Source of the DNA: Bacteroidales bacterium
Lineage (GTDB): Bacteria > Bacteroidota > Bacteroidia > Bacteroidales > UBA1715
NCBI GenBank assembly: GCA_031286165.1
Contig: JAITUU010000025.1
Location: 1-40,269 of the forward strand
DNA: 40,269 nucleotides
Direction of reading: 5' to 3'
Shown one piece after another: positions 7,996-17,238 of the stretch; positions within the stretch are counted from its first letter, which is position 1, and each line of letters opens with the position of its first letter. Both the position numbers and the translations under genes were made by a program. Under the pieces are notes generated by a model. That model was not told the origin of the DNA, made no database searches, and saw nothing but the letters and a program-made list of their open reading frames with translations.

Positions 7996-8042
7996 TTCTA
8001 ATGGTTAATCTTTGGTTAATTTCTAAAAACTAACAACTATTT

Positions 8043-8477
8043 TTATTGTTTGAGTAACACAAAATCTTCATTCACCACATCGCCACTTTCGCTTACTTGC
8101 AATAGCCGCCCTTCCTGCACCATAAAGTATGGCGGGAATCCCTCGCCGAGTGCACCGTCTAAGTGAATAATGCGCCCCGAAACGTCCCAATGAAAACTTC
8201 CCGAAAACACTTGAAATTCATTTGGTCGTTCCTCGCGCGAATATTCTTCTTGATAGCGCAGAGAAAACGTAGTATTGTCTTGCAAAGTAAGAGTGGCGGC
8301 AAGTCGTTCTCCACGCACCGTGAGTACTTCTCCCCTATACACTCCCGCCCAATCGAGCGAAAGTTGCGAAGTGTGTATATTCGGCGGATTGGCTATGGCA
8401 GCGTGTTGCGTGGTTCTGCACGAAACTATTGCACACAGTGCGGTTATGAGCAAAGGTAGTTGTAGTGTTTTTTTCAT
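8043..8477 (-). CDS. NlpE-like lipoprotein without the CxxC motif
   Basis: This 144-residue lipoprotein has a signal peptide ending at Cys20 (lipobox IVSC). The following domain starts with LDWAGVYRGE and contains LTLQDNTTFSLRYQEEY, the pattern of the NlpE N-terminal domain. NlpE normally has a Cys-x-x-Cys just after the YxG; here that place reads VLTVRG and the pair is missing. A copper or disulfide-sensing role is therefore unlikely; a small outer-membrane beta-barrel fold is the safer guess. The ATG at 8477 gives a proper signal peptide, while longer starts would overlap the ATPase gene. It lies 16 bp downstream of that gene, probably in one transcript. Confidence 0.65.
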   Translation of the reverse strand: MKKTLQLPLLITALCAIVSCRTTQHAAIANPPNIHTSQLSLDWAGVYRGEVLTVRGERLAATLTLQDNTTFSLRYQEEYSREERPNEFQVFSGSFHWDVSGRIIHLDGALGEGFPPYFMVQEGRLLQVSESGDVVNEDFVLLKQ

Positions 8478-8493
8478 ATATTCTCGCATTTTT

Positions 8494-9696
8494 TCAAATC
8501 TCCAACAACCATTTGGTTGCATTGCGTTGTACAATTCCGTTATAGGTTGGTTCTTCGGGGTCAAGACAAATCACCGTTTTCGGATGATGATTTTTCAAGG
8601 CATTAAAAGCCCCAAGTTCTCGCTCGCGTGTTTTTTCTTCCCGCATAGAAAGGCACACCTGATAGTAATGCGTGTATCCTCGTACATCTTTCGCCACAAA
8701 ATCAATTTCTTGCTTTATATCTTTTCCTATCCAAACGCTGTTTCCACGCCGCAAAAGTTCAAAATAAACTACATTTTCGAGTATATATCCCAAATCCGAA
8801 AGATTTTCCCTGCCCAAAAGTACATTACGAAATCCGGCATCTACAATATATTCTTTGCCGTGCGTTTTCAATATTTTTTTACCTTTTAAGTCGAAGCGAT
8901 TGACATGGTAAAAAAGATAACTTTTATTAAGTATTGCTATATATCGACTTATCGTTTTATCCTCAATAGCATCTTTGGTATGAGTAAAATAATCGGCAAT
9001 ACTGCGAGCCGAAACTGTTTTTCCGATAGAATCAGATAAAAAGCGCAGTAGATTTTCAAACGCAATTTCGTTATAAATCGCATTGCGAGGTTTTATATCT
9101 TTCTCCAATATATTAGAATACAATCCTTTGAGGTAATTTTCATACGAAGTTCTACTGATGTGTAATAGTTCTAATGCTTGCGGGAATCCGCCGATTTGTA
9201 AATAATTGACCAAATCGGTGTCGGTAGGCTGTTCTATTTTCTGATAATCAACATATTCTGCAAAAGAAAAGGGAAACATCTCAATAGTAATAGCCCGTCC
9301 CGTTAAAATTGTTGCCAACTCGCTCGAAAGCAAATACGCATTACTTCCGGTAACGTACACATCTACATTTTCCAAAATATGCAGTCCATCGAGCAAGCGT
9401 TCAAATGTATCAAGCATTTGGATTTCATCCAGAAAAACATAGTTCATGCCTTCCGAAGAAAGTCTGTCTTTAATGTGAAAATAAAAATCGCGCCAATGCT
9501 CAAAAACATTATTTTCCGGTTCTTCAAGGTTGTAATATTGAATATTGGCAGCAGGGACATTGCTCTGCAATAGTTCTTCGCGGAAAATATTGAAAAGTGT
9601 TGATTTTCCACATCGGCGCACTCCCGCCACCACTTTAATAATCTGAACATTTTTCAATTCGCGCAGTTGTTGTAGATATGTTTTTCTTTGTATCAT
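8494..9696 (-). CDS. AAA_14/DUF4143 ATPase
   Basis: This 400-residue protein has an N-terminal AAA_14 ATPase domain with Walker A GVRRCGKST (25-33), Walker B YVFLDEIQ (about 86-93) and a sensor region VTGSNAYLLSSE. A C-terminal DUF4143 domain follows (about 205-370) with HGKEYIVDAGFRN and, near EIDFVAKD, a nuclease-like strand pattern. Bacteroidota carry many paralogues, usually singletons, and their function is not established. The upstream region holds three copies of a 10-bp half-site (see 9705-9758), suggesting autoregulation. The ATG at 9696 gives the standard N-terminus. Confidence 0.9.
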   Translation of the reverse strand: MIQRKTYLQQLRELKNVQIIKVVAGVRRCGKSTLFNIFREELLQSNVPAANIQYYNLEEPENNVFEHWRDFYFHIKDRLSSEGMNYVFLDEIQMLDTFERLLDGLHILENVDVYVTGSNAYLLSSELATILTGRAITIEMFPFSFAEYVDYQKIEQPTDTDLVNYLQIGGFPQALELLHISRTSYENYLKGLYSNILEKDIKPRNAIYNEIAFENLLRFLSDSIGKTVSARSIADYFTHTKDAIEDKTISRYIAILNKSYLFYHVNRFDLKGKKILKTHGKEYIVDAGFRNVLLGRENLSDLGYILENVVYFELLRRGNSVWIGKDIKQEIDFVAKDVRGYTHYYQVCLSMREEKTRERELGAFNALKNHHPKTVICLDPEEPTYNGIVQRNATKWLLEI

Positions 9697-9704
9697 ACTG
9701 CGAA

Positions 9705-9758
9705 TTTACGAAAACTTTTTGTTTTTAATACCTTTTCGTAAAATTAAATTTACGAAAA
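9705..9758. promoter_or_regulatory. Operator-like half-sites before the DUF4143 ATPase
   Basis: TTTACGAAAA occurs at 9705-9714 and 9749-9758, and its reverse complement TTTTCGTAAA at 9733-9742. The last two form a perfect palindrome with a 6-bp spacer. The first copy is 8 bp from the ATPase start codon. The two direct copies lie within 14 identical bases (9703-9716 and 9747-9760), 44 bp apart. No clear TAnnTTTG box is present; TAGTTTTC (9754-9761, minus strand) is the nearest match and overlaps a half-site. The rest of 9759-9849 shows no gene. Confidence 0.55.
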
Positions 9759-9849
9759 CTATCCTGTTTTGAAGTTTTTCCCTAAAACCACCCCCCTTTT
9801 TTTCACCACAAATTACACCAATGAACCCGAATTTTCAAGCACCAATGTT

Positions 9850-10422
9850 TTAACTCATAATTCTATACAGCACATACCCAAGCAAAACTATTCCTATGAA
9901 TGTTATCAGTATGCCGCTCCACAGCCAAGTGCGCAGAAATTTGTTGCTTTCTATGCCGCTGTCGACAATGCCTTTTTCGGGTTTTTCGCGCAGGTAGCGA
10001 ATGGTCATGGTATTGCCCACTGTGGAAAATCCTGCACTTTCTATGCGGTATTCTTTACCATTTACATGGTATGTAAAATATGAAGTATAGCCCACAACGC
10101 GCGTTGTTTCTTCTTTGTTAGCATCTATTGTTTTTTCTGTGTTTTCGCTAACATCATACACAGTGCCTGTGGTAGTTTCGCCATAGGTACGAAAACGAAG
10201 TCGTTTGGCAAAACCGGCGATTATAATTGGTCCGGCTATCAAATACACCAGAGCAAGCAGGGATAGATAATATAATACTCCTGCCGAATCTGAAACAGAG
10301 AAAACAACTACCATATTCACCACCGCAAAGGCTATTTGCCCATAGAGGTTGCGTTGCGCCATTTTTATCTTATTCCGCGCAATTTGTTCTTCGGTCAGTT
10401 CTTTTTCTTCTGTTTTTGCCAT
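9850..10422 (-). CDS. DUF3592-like membrane protein
   Basis: This 190-residue protein begins with a charged cytoplasmic stretch, then two membrane helices (about 28-70). A soluble domain (about 80-150) contains TTGTVYDVSE, SYFTYHVNGKEYR and MTIRYLREKPEKG, a pattern like DUF3592. A last helix follows (about 165-187). DUF3592 proteins have no assigned function. It lies 46 bp after the coiled-coil gene on the same strand and may share its transcript. Confidence 0.65.
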   Translation of the reverse strand: MAKTEEKELTEEQIARNKIKMAQRNLYGQIAFAVVNMVVVFSVSDSAGVLYYLSLLALVYLIAGPIIIAGFAKRLRFRTYGETTTGTVYDVSENTEKTIDANKEETTRVVGYTSYFTYHVNGKEYRIESAGFSTVGNTMTIRYLREKPEKGIVDSGIESNKFLRTWLWSGILITFIGIVLLGYVLYRIMS

Positions 10423-10468
10423 GCCTTTTTAAAGAGTAAGATTCAATTCTCAACGTTCTATTTTCCAC

Positions 10469-11278
10469 TTATTTTAAAGAACAACCGGCACTACGTGCTT
10501 CTTGCTCTAAGTCGCGGATTTGTGCTTTGTAATCGCGAATAATTCCGTCATAGGTTGAGTTGTATATATCCTTTGAGGAAGCCTTTGTTTCTTCTGTTTG
10601 GCGTAAAAGTTCTACGGTTTTGTCGTATGATGCTTTTATGCGCGTACAATTTGCCGAAGAAGTGGTTGAAGTTGCAGCACTTGCGCTTGCCGCACTTGCA
10701 TTGGCGCGTTGCTGCGCCTGTATTTGATTGATGCGTTGTTGCTGCTGCTGTGAGTATGAGGCTGCAAAATTCGAGCATTGTTGCGAAAGATTGTTCAAAC
10801 TCTGCGTTAAATTCCGATAGGCTGTGGCGCGGCGCGTATTCGCAAGGTCGCTGCGTTGTCGTTTGGCTTCCTGCGGGTCATAGAGCGCAAGTTCGTCTAT
10901 ATATAAATCCATTACATCAAATTGGATGGATTGTTGTTTGTCTTGTGCATTTTTCACATTCGCTTGTGCCGTATTCACATTCATTTGCGCACTCGATACA
11001 TAGGCACTGTTTGTGCGCTGTGCATTTGCCAAATTCTGCTGCGCACATTGCAGATTATTTTCACAAGTGCGCACCCACTGTTCCTGACTGCTGATTTCTC
11101 GTTGCTTAGCAGAAATTTTTCGCTGAATTTCGGCTTGCGCTTTTTTTGTTTGTTCTATTTCAGCCTGTATTTTTGCTATGTCTTGGTCGCTTTGCGCCGC
11201 CGCTTGCAGCGAAATTGCCATCAGCATAATTGCTCCTAAAAATCTACGTATTCTCATATTTTGTTTTGTCTTATTCAT
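10469..11278 (-). CDS. Secreted coiled-coil protein, unknown function
   Basis: This 269-residue protein has a signal peptide cleaved near AAAQS (about residue 29). A long coiled coil (about 33-120) rich in Gln, Glu, Lys and Asn follows, then a Gln/Ala/Ser-rich low-complexity stretch (about 175-205) and a second coiled coil to the end. Four cysteines, in CENNLQC, QQCSN and ANCTR, plus Cys267, could form disulfides in the periplasm. A start at ATG 11257 (MRIRRFLG) is also possible and gives a more typical signal peptide. I do not recognise a family. Confidence 0.65.
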   Translation of the reverse strand: MNKTKQNMRIRRFLGAIMLMAISLQAAAQSDQDIAKIQAEIEQTKKAQAEIQRKISAKQREISSQEQWVRTCENNLQCAQQNLANAQRTNSAYVSSAQMNVNTAQANVKNAQDKQQSIQFDVMDLYIDELALYDPQEAKRQRSDLANTRRATAYRNLTQSLNNLSQQCSNFAASYSQQQQQRINQIQAQQRANASAASASAATSTTSSANCTRIKASYDKTVELLRQTEETKASSKDIYNSTYDGIIRDYKAQIRDLEQEARSAGCSLK

Positions 11279-11367
11279 TCCGTTTTACATTCTTCCCTTT
11301 TTCGAGTAGAATGTGAAACGACTGCGAAGGTACACAAAAGTTTTGAAATTGGAGCCACGAGTTTTTT

Positions 11368-11409
11368 CTAACACCTAATCCCTAACCCCTAATAACTAAT
11401 TCTTAACTA
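11368..11409. repeat. Tandem array, 7-bp period (CTAAxxx)
   Basis: Six consecutive 7-bp units (CTAACAC, CTAATCC, CTAACCC, CTAATAA, CTAATTC, TTAACTA) lie in the 391-bp gap between the coiled-coil gene and metY. This gap holds no gene; its other content is the 9-bp array at 11467-11511 and the metY terminator. Confidence 0.65.
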
Positions 11410-11466
11410 TTGATGCACTTGCCACACACACACTCCTTGCAATTATAGTTGCAAAAAGAAAAATTA

Positions 11467-11511
11467 CTTGCGGTATTTTGCGTGCTTGCGCTGCTTTGCG
11501 TACTTTGCGCC
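11467..11511. repeat. Tandem array, 9-bp period (CTTTGCGxx)
   Basis: Five consecutive 9-bp units share a TTGCG core: CTTGCGGTA, TTTTGCGTG, CTTGCGCTG, CTTTGCGTA, CTTTGCGCC. The array is noncoding and of unknown function. Confidence 0.6.
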
Positions 11512-11602
11512 TTTGTTTTGATATTGCATTTTATTGGTTTCATAGGTTGTTGTTTTTATTGGTTTATATATTGAAAACGTGATTTCAGCGGGTTTATTTT
11601 GC

Positions 11603-11647
11603 AAAAAAAAAACACCACCACAAACCAAACGCGGCTTGCAGTGGTGT
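11603..11647 (-). terminator. metY intrinsic terminator
   Basis: On the minus strand, downstream of metY, ACACCAC pairs with GTGGTGT around a loop with a small inner stem, followed by ten T residues. This is a standard Rho-independent terminator. Confidence 0.8.
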
Positions 11648-11669
11648 CATACTACAATGAACAATATGC

Positions 11670-12989
<1,320 letters not shown>

Positions 12990-13154
12990 TTAACATAGAG
13001 CAAAGTACGGCAAAAAATACGGGCAAGGCAATACCGTTTTTGGGGTAGATTTCACAGTTGAAGGTGGAAAACGGCGAAGCCCTCAACGAAGTTAATTGAA
13101 AGTTGAAACGGTAGTTGTCAAATCTAAAAGGCTAAAAATCTATACGTCTGGTGT

Positions 13155-13189
13155 CTAACTACTGACTGCTAATACCTGATACCTAAATA
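13155..13189. repeat. Tandem array, 7-bp period (CTrAxxx)
   Basis: Five units (CTAACTA, CTGACTG, CTAATAC, CTGATAC, CTAAATA) are in perfect 7-bp register. The last unit starts exactly at the stop codon of the response-regulator gene. The rest of the 12972-13182 gap has no recognisable gene. Confidence 0.65.
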
Positions 13190-13824
13190 GTATAATCCGA
13201 AGTATCGAGAATACCGGCGCGGAGGGCATATCCGGCGGCTTCATGGGAATTGTTCACTTCTAATTTTCGGTAAATATTTTTACGATGCGTTACCACCGTG
13301 TGGGCACTAATATTGCGTAGAGCGGCAATTTCTTTGGCGGATTTTCCCACGGCAATTTCTCGGAGAATTTCAATTTCGGTAAGGGTTAAAACCTCACTGC
13401 TTGCGGTATTTTTATTGCTCACCGCCAAAAGTTCCTTCACTTGGGAACACACGTAGGGTAATTTTTCGGCTGCTAACGAAATCGTTTTTTTGATTTCCGT
13501 CAATTCGGAACTTTTAAGTACCACGCTAAATTCATCGTTGCACAATACTTTTTTCAAAAATTGCACACTCAAATCTTCGGAAAACAGCACCCAATGCGTA
13601 TTGGGAAAACGCACGGCAATATTGAGCAAACTATCGGCACCGCTCACATCGGAGAGCGTATAATCTATCACCACCACACTTTCGGGATTTGCCACCAGCA
13701 TTTGCACAAGTTCATTTTTGCTTTCCACCGTGCGAATAGGGTGCGGCGTGCGAAACACATCGGGAATAAGCATTTGCAAAGCGTAGCGGGTAATATCTTG
13801 GGTATCGAAAATGATAATATTCAT
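13183..13824 (-). CDS. Orphan response regulator, NarL/LuxR type
   Basis: This 213-residue protein has a receiver domain (about 1-120) and a C-terminal LuxR-type HTH (about 147-205; LTLTEIEILREIA, then SAHTVVTHRKNIYRKL). The phosphoacceptor is Asp54 in VVIDYTLSD, and a Lys in VLKSSE matches the conserved lysine. The N-terminal acidic pocket is unusual: FDTQD stands where most members have two adjacent Asp residues. No histidine kinase is nearby. The gene lies divergent from ackA with a 270-bp gap, so control of acetate metabolism is possible, but only by position. Confidence 0.9.
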   Translation of the reverse strand: MNIIIFDTQDITRYALQMLIPDVFRTPHPIRTVESKNELVQMLVANPESVVVIDYTLSDVSGADSLLNIAVRFPNTHWVLFSEDLSVQFLKKVLCNDEFSVVLKSSELTEIKKTISLAAEKLPYVCSQVKELLAVSNKNTASSEVLTLTEIEILREIAVGKSAKEIAALRNISAHTVVTHRKNIYRKLEVNNSHEAAGYALRAGILDTSDYTI

Positions 13825-13984
13825 TGCGGCAGGTATAAAAATATAACGTCAATTCTTCTCTTAGAGAGAGTTTAAATTTTATGGTAAAAGTATGATTTTT
13901 ATTGTAATTTCAAAGCAAAAATAGCGGATTGTAATTTTTTTCTCACTAAAAACGCCTTTTACAACTACAAATTGTGTAAATTTC

Positions 13985-14015
13985 CTTGTTTTTCTAATTC
14001 ATTATACTATCTTTG
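13985..14015 (+). promoter_or_regulatory. ackA promoter
   Basis: CTTG (13985-13988), 19 bp, then TATCTTTG (14008-14015) is a near-perfect match to TTTG-N19-TAnnTTTG. The leader would be about 75 nt. The remainder of the 13825-14094 gap is AT-rich with no gene. Confidence 0.75.
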
Positions 14016-14094
14016 TAAAACGTGAATGAACGGTGCGGTATTGCCCAAAAATTCACGGCGCAAATATACGGTATAATTGTAACAATGTAACACT

Positions 14095-15294
14095 ATGAAA
14101 ATACTTATTCTCAACTGCGGAAGTTCTTCACTCAAATTTCAATTACTTGCCATGCCAAGCGAAACCCTGCTTGCAAGCGGCGGTGTGGAGCGCATAGGCG
14201 ACACGAAAAGTATTCTCAAATTCAAAACCGCGCAGGGAGCGGAATGTTCCGACAAAGAAACCGGTATAGCCAATCACGAAATTGCCATTGAGAGCATTAT
14301 TAATTTATTGCTCAATCCGACTTACGCACTGCTCAAAAACAAAGAAGAAATTGCAGCCGTAGGGCATCGCGTGGTGCACGGAGCCGAAGAATTTAGCAGT
14401 TCGATTATTCTTACCGAAGCAAATATTGCACACATAGAGAAATACAGCAATCTTGCGCCCTTACACAATCCTGCCAATATTTCGGGCGTGCGAGCGGCGC
14501 AAGCACAACTTCCTCACGCAGTGCAGTGTGCCACCTTCGATACTGCCTTTCACCAAACTATGTCGCCAAAAGCCTTTATGTACGCGCTTCCCTACGAATA
14601 TTATACCAACAATAAAGTGCGCCGCTACGGATTTCACGGTTCGAGCCATAGATACGTTTCTCAAAAAGCAGCAGAATTGGCGCACCTTCCCTACGAATCA
14701 AGTAAAATCATAGTGTGTCATTTGGGAAATGGTTCTTCAATTTCGGCAGTGAATGGCGGAACATCGGTAGATACCTCTATGGGACTTACACCGGTGGAAG
14801 GTTTGCCCATGGGCACGCGCTGCGGCGATGTGGATTTTGGGGCAATGCTCTACATTATGCGCAATTACAACCTTTCGACAGACGAAATTGATGCCGTTGC
14901 CAACAAAAAAAGCGGATTTTTGGGAATTTGCGGCACCAGCGATATGCGCGATATGAAAGAAGCTGCCAAAAACGGCAACACACAAGCGCAGTTGGCAATG
15001 GATATATTTCACTACAAAATCAAAAAATACATAGGCTCCTATGCTGCCGCTATGGGTGGCGTGGATTGCATAGCGTTCACCGGCGGCATTGGCGAAAATA
15101 ATCCCCTAACTCGCGCCCAATCCTGCGAAGGTTTGGAATTTATGGGAGTGGAATTTGACCACGAAACAAATAATGCGGCGCAAGGCGATGCGCGAATTTC
15201 GAGAGAAACATCACGGGTACAAGTGTGGGTGGTGCAAACCAACGAAGAAATTGTGATAGCCCGCGACACTTACGAATTGGTAGAAAAACAATAA
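14095..15294 (+). CDS. ackA: Acetate kinase
   Basis: This 399-residue protein has all ASKHA landmarks of acetate kinase: LNCGSSSLKF at the N-terminus, GHRVVHG, GFHGSSHRYV, CHLGNGSS, GTRCGDVDFG and FTGGIGEN. It interconverts acetyl phosphate plus ADP and acetate plus ATP, giving energy during fermentation. In many Bacteroidota pta sits next to ackA; here it does not, and an AsnB-like gene follows after 21 bp, very likely on the same transcript. Confidence 0.98.
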   Translation: MKILILNCGSSSLKFQLLAMPSETLLASGGVERIGDTKSILKFKTAQGAECSDKETGIANHEIAIESIINLLLNPTYALLKNKEEIAAVGHRVVHGAEEFSSSIILTEANIAHIEKYSNLAPLHNPANISGVRAAQAQLPHAVQCATFDTAFHQTMSPKAFMYALPYEYYTNNKVRRYGFHGSSHRYVSQKAAELAHLPYESSKIIVCHLGNGSSISAVNGGTSVDTSMGLTPVEGLPMGTRCGDVDFGAMLYIMRNYNLSTDEIDAVANKKSGFLGICGTSDMRDMKEAAKNGNTQAQLAMDIFHYKIKKYIGSYAAAMGGVDCIAFTGGIGENNPLTRAQSCEGLEFMGVEFDHETNNAAQGDARISRETSRVQVWVVQTNEEIVIARDTYELVEKQ

Positions 15295-15315
15295 TACATA
15301 AAAAACAGTATAATT

Positions 15316-17175
15316 ATGAGCGGAATTACAGGTATTTTTTCATTCAACGGCGCAGCACAACAATACGAAACTGCGTTCAAACAATCACTCGCAAGCATTG
15401 CCACTCGCGGCAATCAATCGCAAAAAACGTGTGCGCTCGAAAAATGTGCGCTCGGCGAACAGTCATTCACCGCTTCGCTGCCCCAAAATTGCCCGGAAGA
15501 ACGCTATCACGTAGTATTCGATGGCGAATTTTATAACTTTCAATCGTATGCAGATGAATTGCACATAAATACCACACAGCCCGAAGACGAACAAAAATTG
15601 GAAACGCTGCGCAAACTCTACGACCGCCATTCCCACGATATTGTAAAAAAAATTGACGGATTTTTTGCCATTGCCATTTACGACACTCAAAACCACACTC
15701 TCTTTATTGCCCGTGATTTTGTGGGTGGAAAACCACTCTTTTTTGCAAAAACCAGCGATTTTTTCTGTTTTGCATCGGAATTGAACGCTGTGCTCTCCTA
15801 CCCTGTGCCGCGCACACTCAATCAAACCGCGCTTTTTTGCTATTTGCAACTGCAATACGTTCCTGCTCCCGAAACTATGATAGCCGAAGTACAAAAATTA
15901 GAAGCAGGGCACTTTGTGTATGTAACGCAACACACGGTGGAGAAAAAACAATTTCACAACATACTCGAACGTCCGCCGCAAACAACACTTTCTTACGGTG
16001 AAGCAAAAACGCAATTTGAGAATTTATTTGAAACTGCGGTGCAAAAACGCATAGAACAAACGCCAAAACTCGGCGGATTTTTGAGCGGCGGCATCGACTC
16101 TTCGGTGGTATGCGGCGTGGCAGCACGAAGTGTGAAACACTTACCTACTTTTTCCATAGGATTTGCCGAAAATGCCTATTTTGACGAAACAAAATATGCC
16201 CTACAAATGGCAAAACGCATAGGCAGCGAGCACACAAGTATTCAAGTGTCGCCGGGCGAATGTGCCGATTATATTTCAAAAATTCTTGATACCTTCGATG
16301 AACCCTTTGCCGATTCGAGTGCCATAGCCATGTATATAGTGAGTGAAAAAGTGAAACAACACTGCAATGTGGCTCTTTCGGGCGATGGTGCCGATGAACT
16401 CTTCTTTGGCTACCGCAAACACGCGGCGCACTTGCGCTTACTCACTCCTTCTGTTTCCAATTCTGTGCTCAAACTCATGCGTCCACTGCTGCAAACACTG
16501 CCGCAATCGCGCAATTCAAAACTTTTTGATGCCTTCCGCAAAGCCAATCGCTACGCACAAGCACTTTCGCTCTCCAATGCCGAAGCCTACTGGAAACTAT
16601 GCACACTGCAAACCGAAGCGCAGGCACAAACGTTTATGAAAGGAAATTATGATGCAGAAACATACGCACACATAAAAAATCACTATTGCGCACAACTCAA
16701 CGGCGATATTTCGCTCAACGATATTTCGCGTGCCGACCAATATTTGGTGCTTACCTGCGATATGACCACAAAATCAGACAGAATGAGTGTGCGACACGGA
16801 TTAGATGTGCGCACACCGTTTTTGGATTACAGCATGATAGCCTTCGCAAATTCCCTGCCCGAAGACTATAAAATTCATAACGGCGTGCGCAAACGCATTG
16901 TGAAAGATGTTTATGCTTCTTTTTTCCCTGCCGATTTGCTCAATCGCCCCAAACACGGATTTGAAGTACCGCTCCACACGTGGTGCAACGGAATTTTACG
17001 CGAACAAATAGATACCCTGCTTTCCAAACAAACGATAGAGGAACAACATGTATTTAATTGGGAACACATAGCGCAGTTGCGAGCAAAATTACAATCGAAA
17101 AATCCGGGCGATAGCGCAACGCAAATTTGGGCATTGCTTTCGTTTCAAACATGGTGGAAAAAATTTATGTGCTAA
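15316..17175 (+). CDS. asnB: Asparagine synthetase-like protein with degenerate glutaminase domain
   Basis: This 619-residue protein has AsnB architecture: an N-terminal Ntn glutaminase-like domain (1 to about 200) and a C-terminal synthetase. The synthetase looks intact: PP-loop LSGGIDSS (256-263), LSGDGADELFFGY, and DVRTPFLD followed by NRPKHGFEVPL. The first half does not. Family members start MCGI, Cys2 becoming the catalytic N-terminus; here it is MSGI (codon AGC). The NGE motif reads FDGEF (Asp69), HRGPD reads TRGNQ, and the glutamine-binding Asp near 94 is replaced. It may use free ammonia, use Ser as nucleophile, or modify another substrate. It sits in an operon with ackA. The gene symbol follows the family only. 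Confidence 0.85.
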   Translation: MSGITGIFSFNGAAQQYETAFKQSLASIATRGNQSQKTCALEKCALGEQSFTASLPQNCPEERYHVVFDGEFYNFQSYADELHINTTQPEDEQKLETLRKLYDRHSHDIVKKIDGFFAIAIYDTQNHTLFIARDFVGGKPLFFAKTSDFFCFASELNAVLSYPVPRTLNQTALFCYLQLQYVPAPETMIAEVQKLEAGHFVYVTQHTVEKKQFHNILERPPQTTLSYGEAKTQFENLFETAVQKRIEQTPKLGGFLSGGIDSSVVCGVAARSVKHLPTFSIGFAENAYFDETKYALQMAKRIGSEHTSIQVSPGECADYISKILDTFDEPFADSSAIAMYIVSEKVKQHCNVALSGDGADELFFGYRKHAAHLRLLTPSVSNSVLKLMRPLLQTLPQSRNSKLFDAFRKANRYAQALSLSNAEAYWKLCTLQTEAQAQTFMKGNYDAETYAHIKNHYCAQLNGDISLNDISRADQYLVLTCDMTTKSDRMSVRHGLDVRTPFLDYSMIAFANSLPEDYKIHNGVRKRIVKDVYASFFPADLLNRPKHGFEVPLHTWCNGILREQIDTLLSKQTIEEQHVFNWEHIAQLRAKLQSKNPGDSATQIWALLSFQTWWKKFMC

Positions 17176-17180
17176 AATAA

Positions 17181-17211
17181 CTTGTTGCACGGCAAAAAAA
17201 TACTACATTTG
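17181..17211 (+). promoter_or_regulatory. Promoter of the first FKBP gene
   Basis: CTTG (17181-17184), 19 bp, TACATTTG (17204-17211): a close match to the Bacteroidota consensus, 27 bp before the start codon. Confidence 0.75.
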
Positions 17212-17238
17212 CACACGTATTAAAAAATTGCAGTAACA

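Noticed and set aside
11368..11409. Telomere-like CCCTAA repeats
   Set aside because: The resemblance comes from the 7-bp unit CTAAxxx; the period is 7, not 6, and the units vary.
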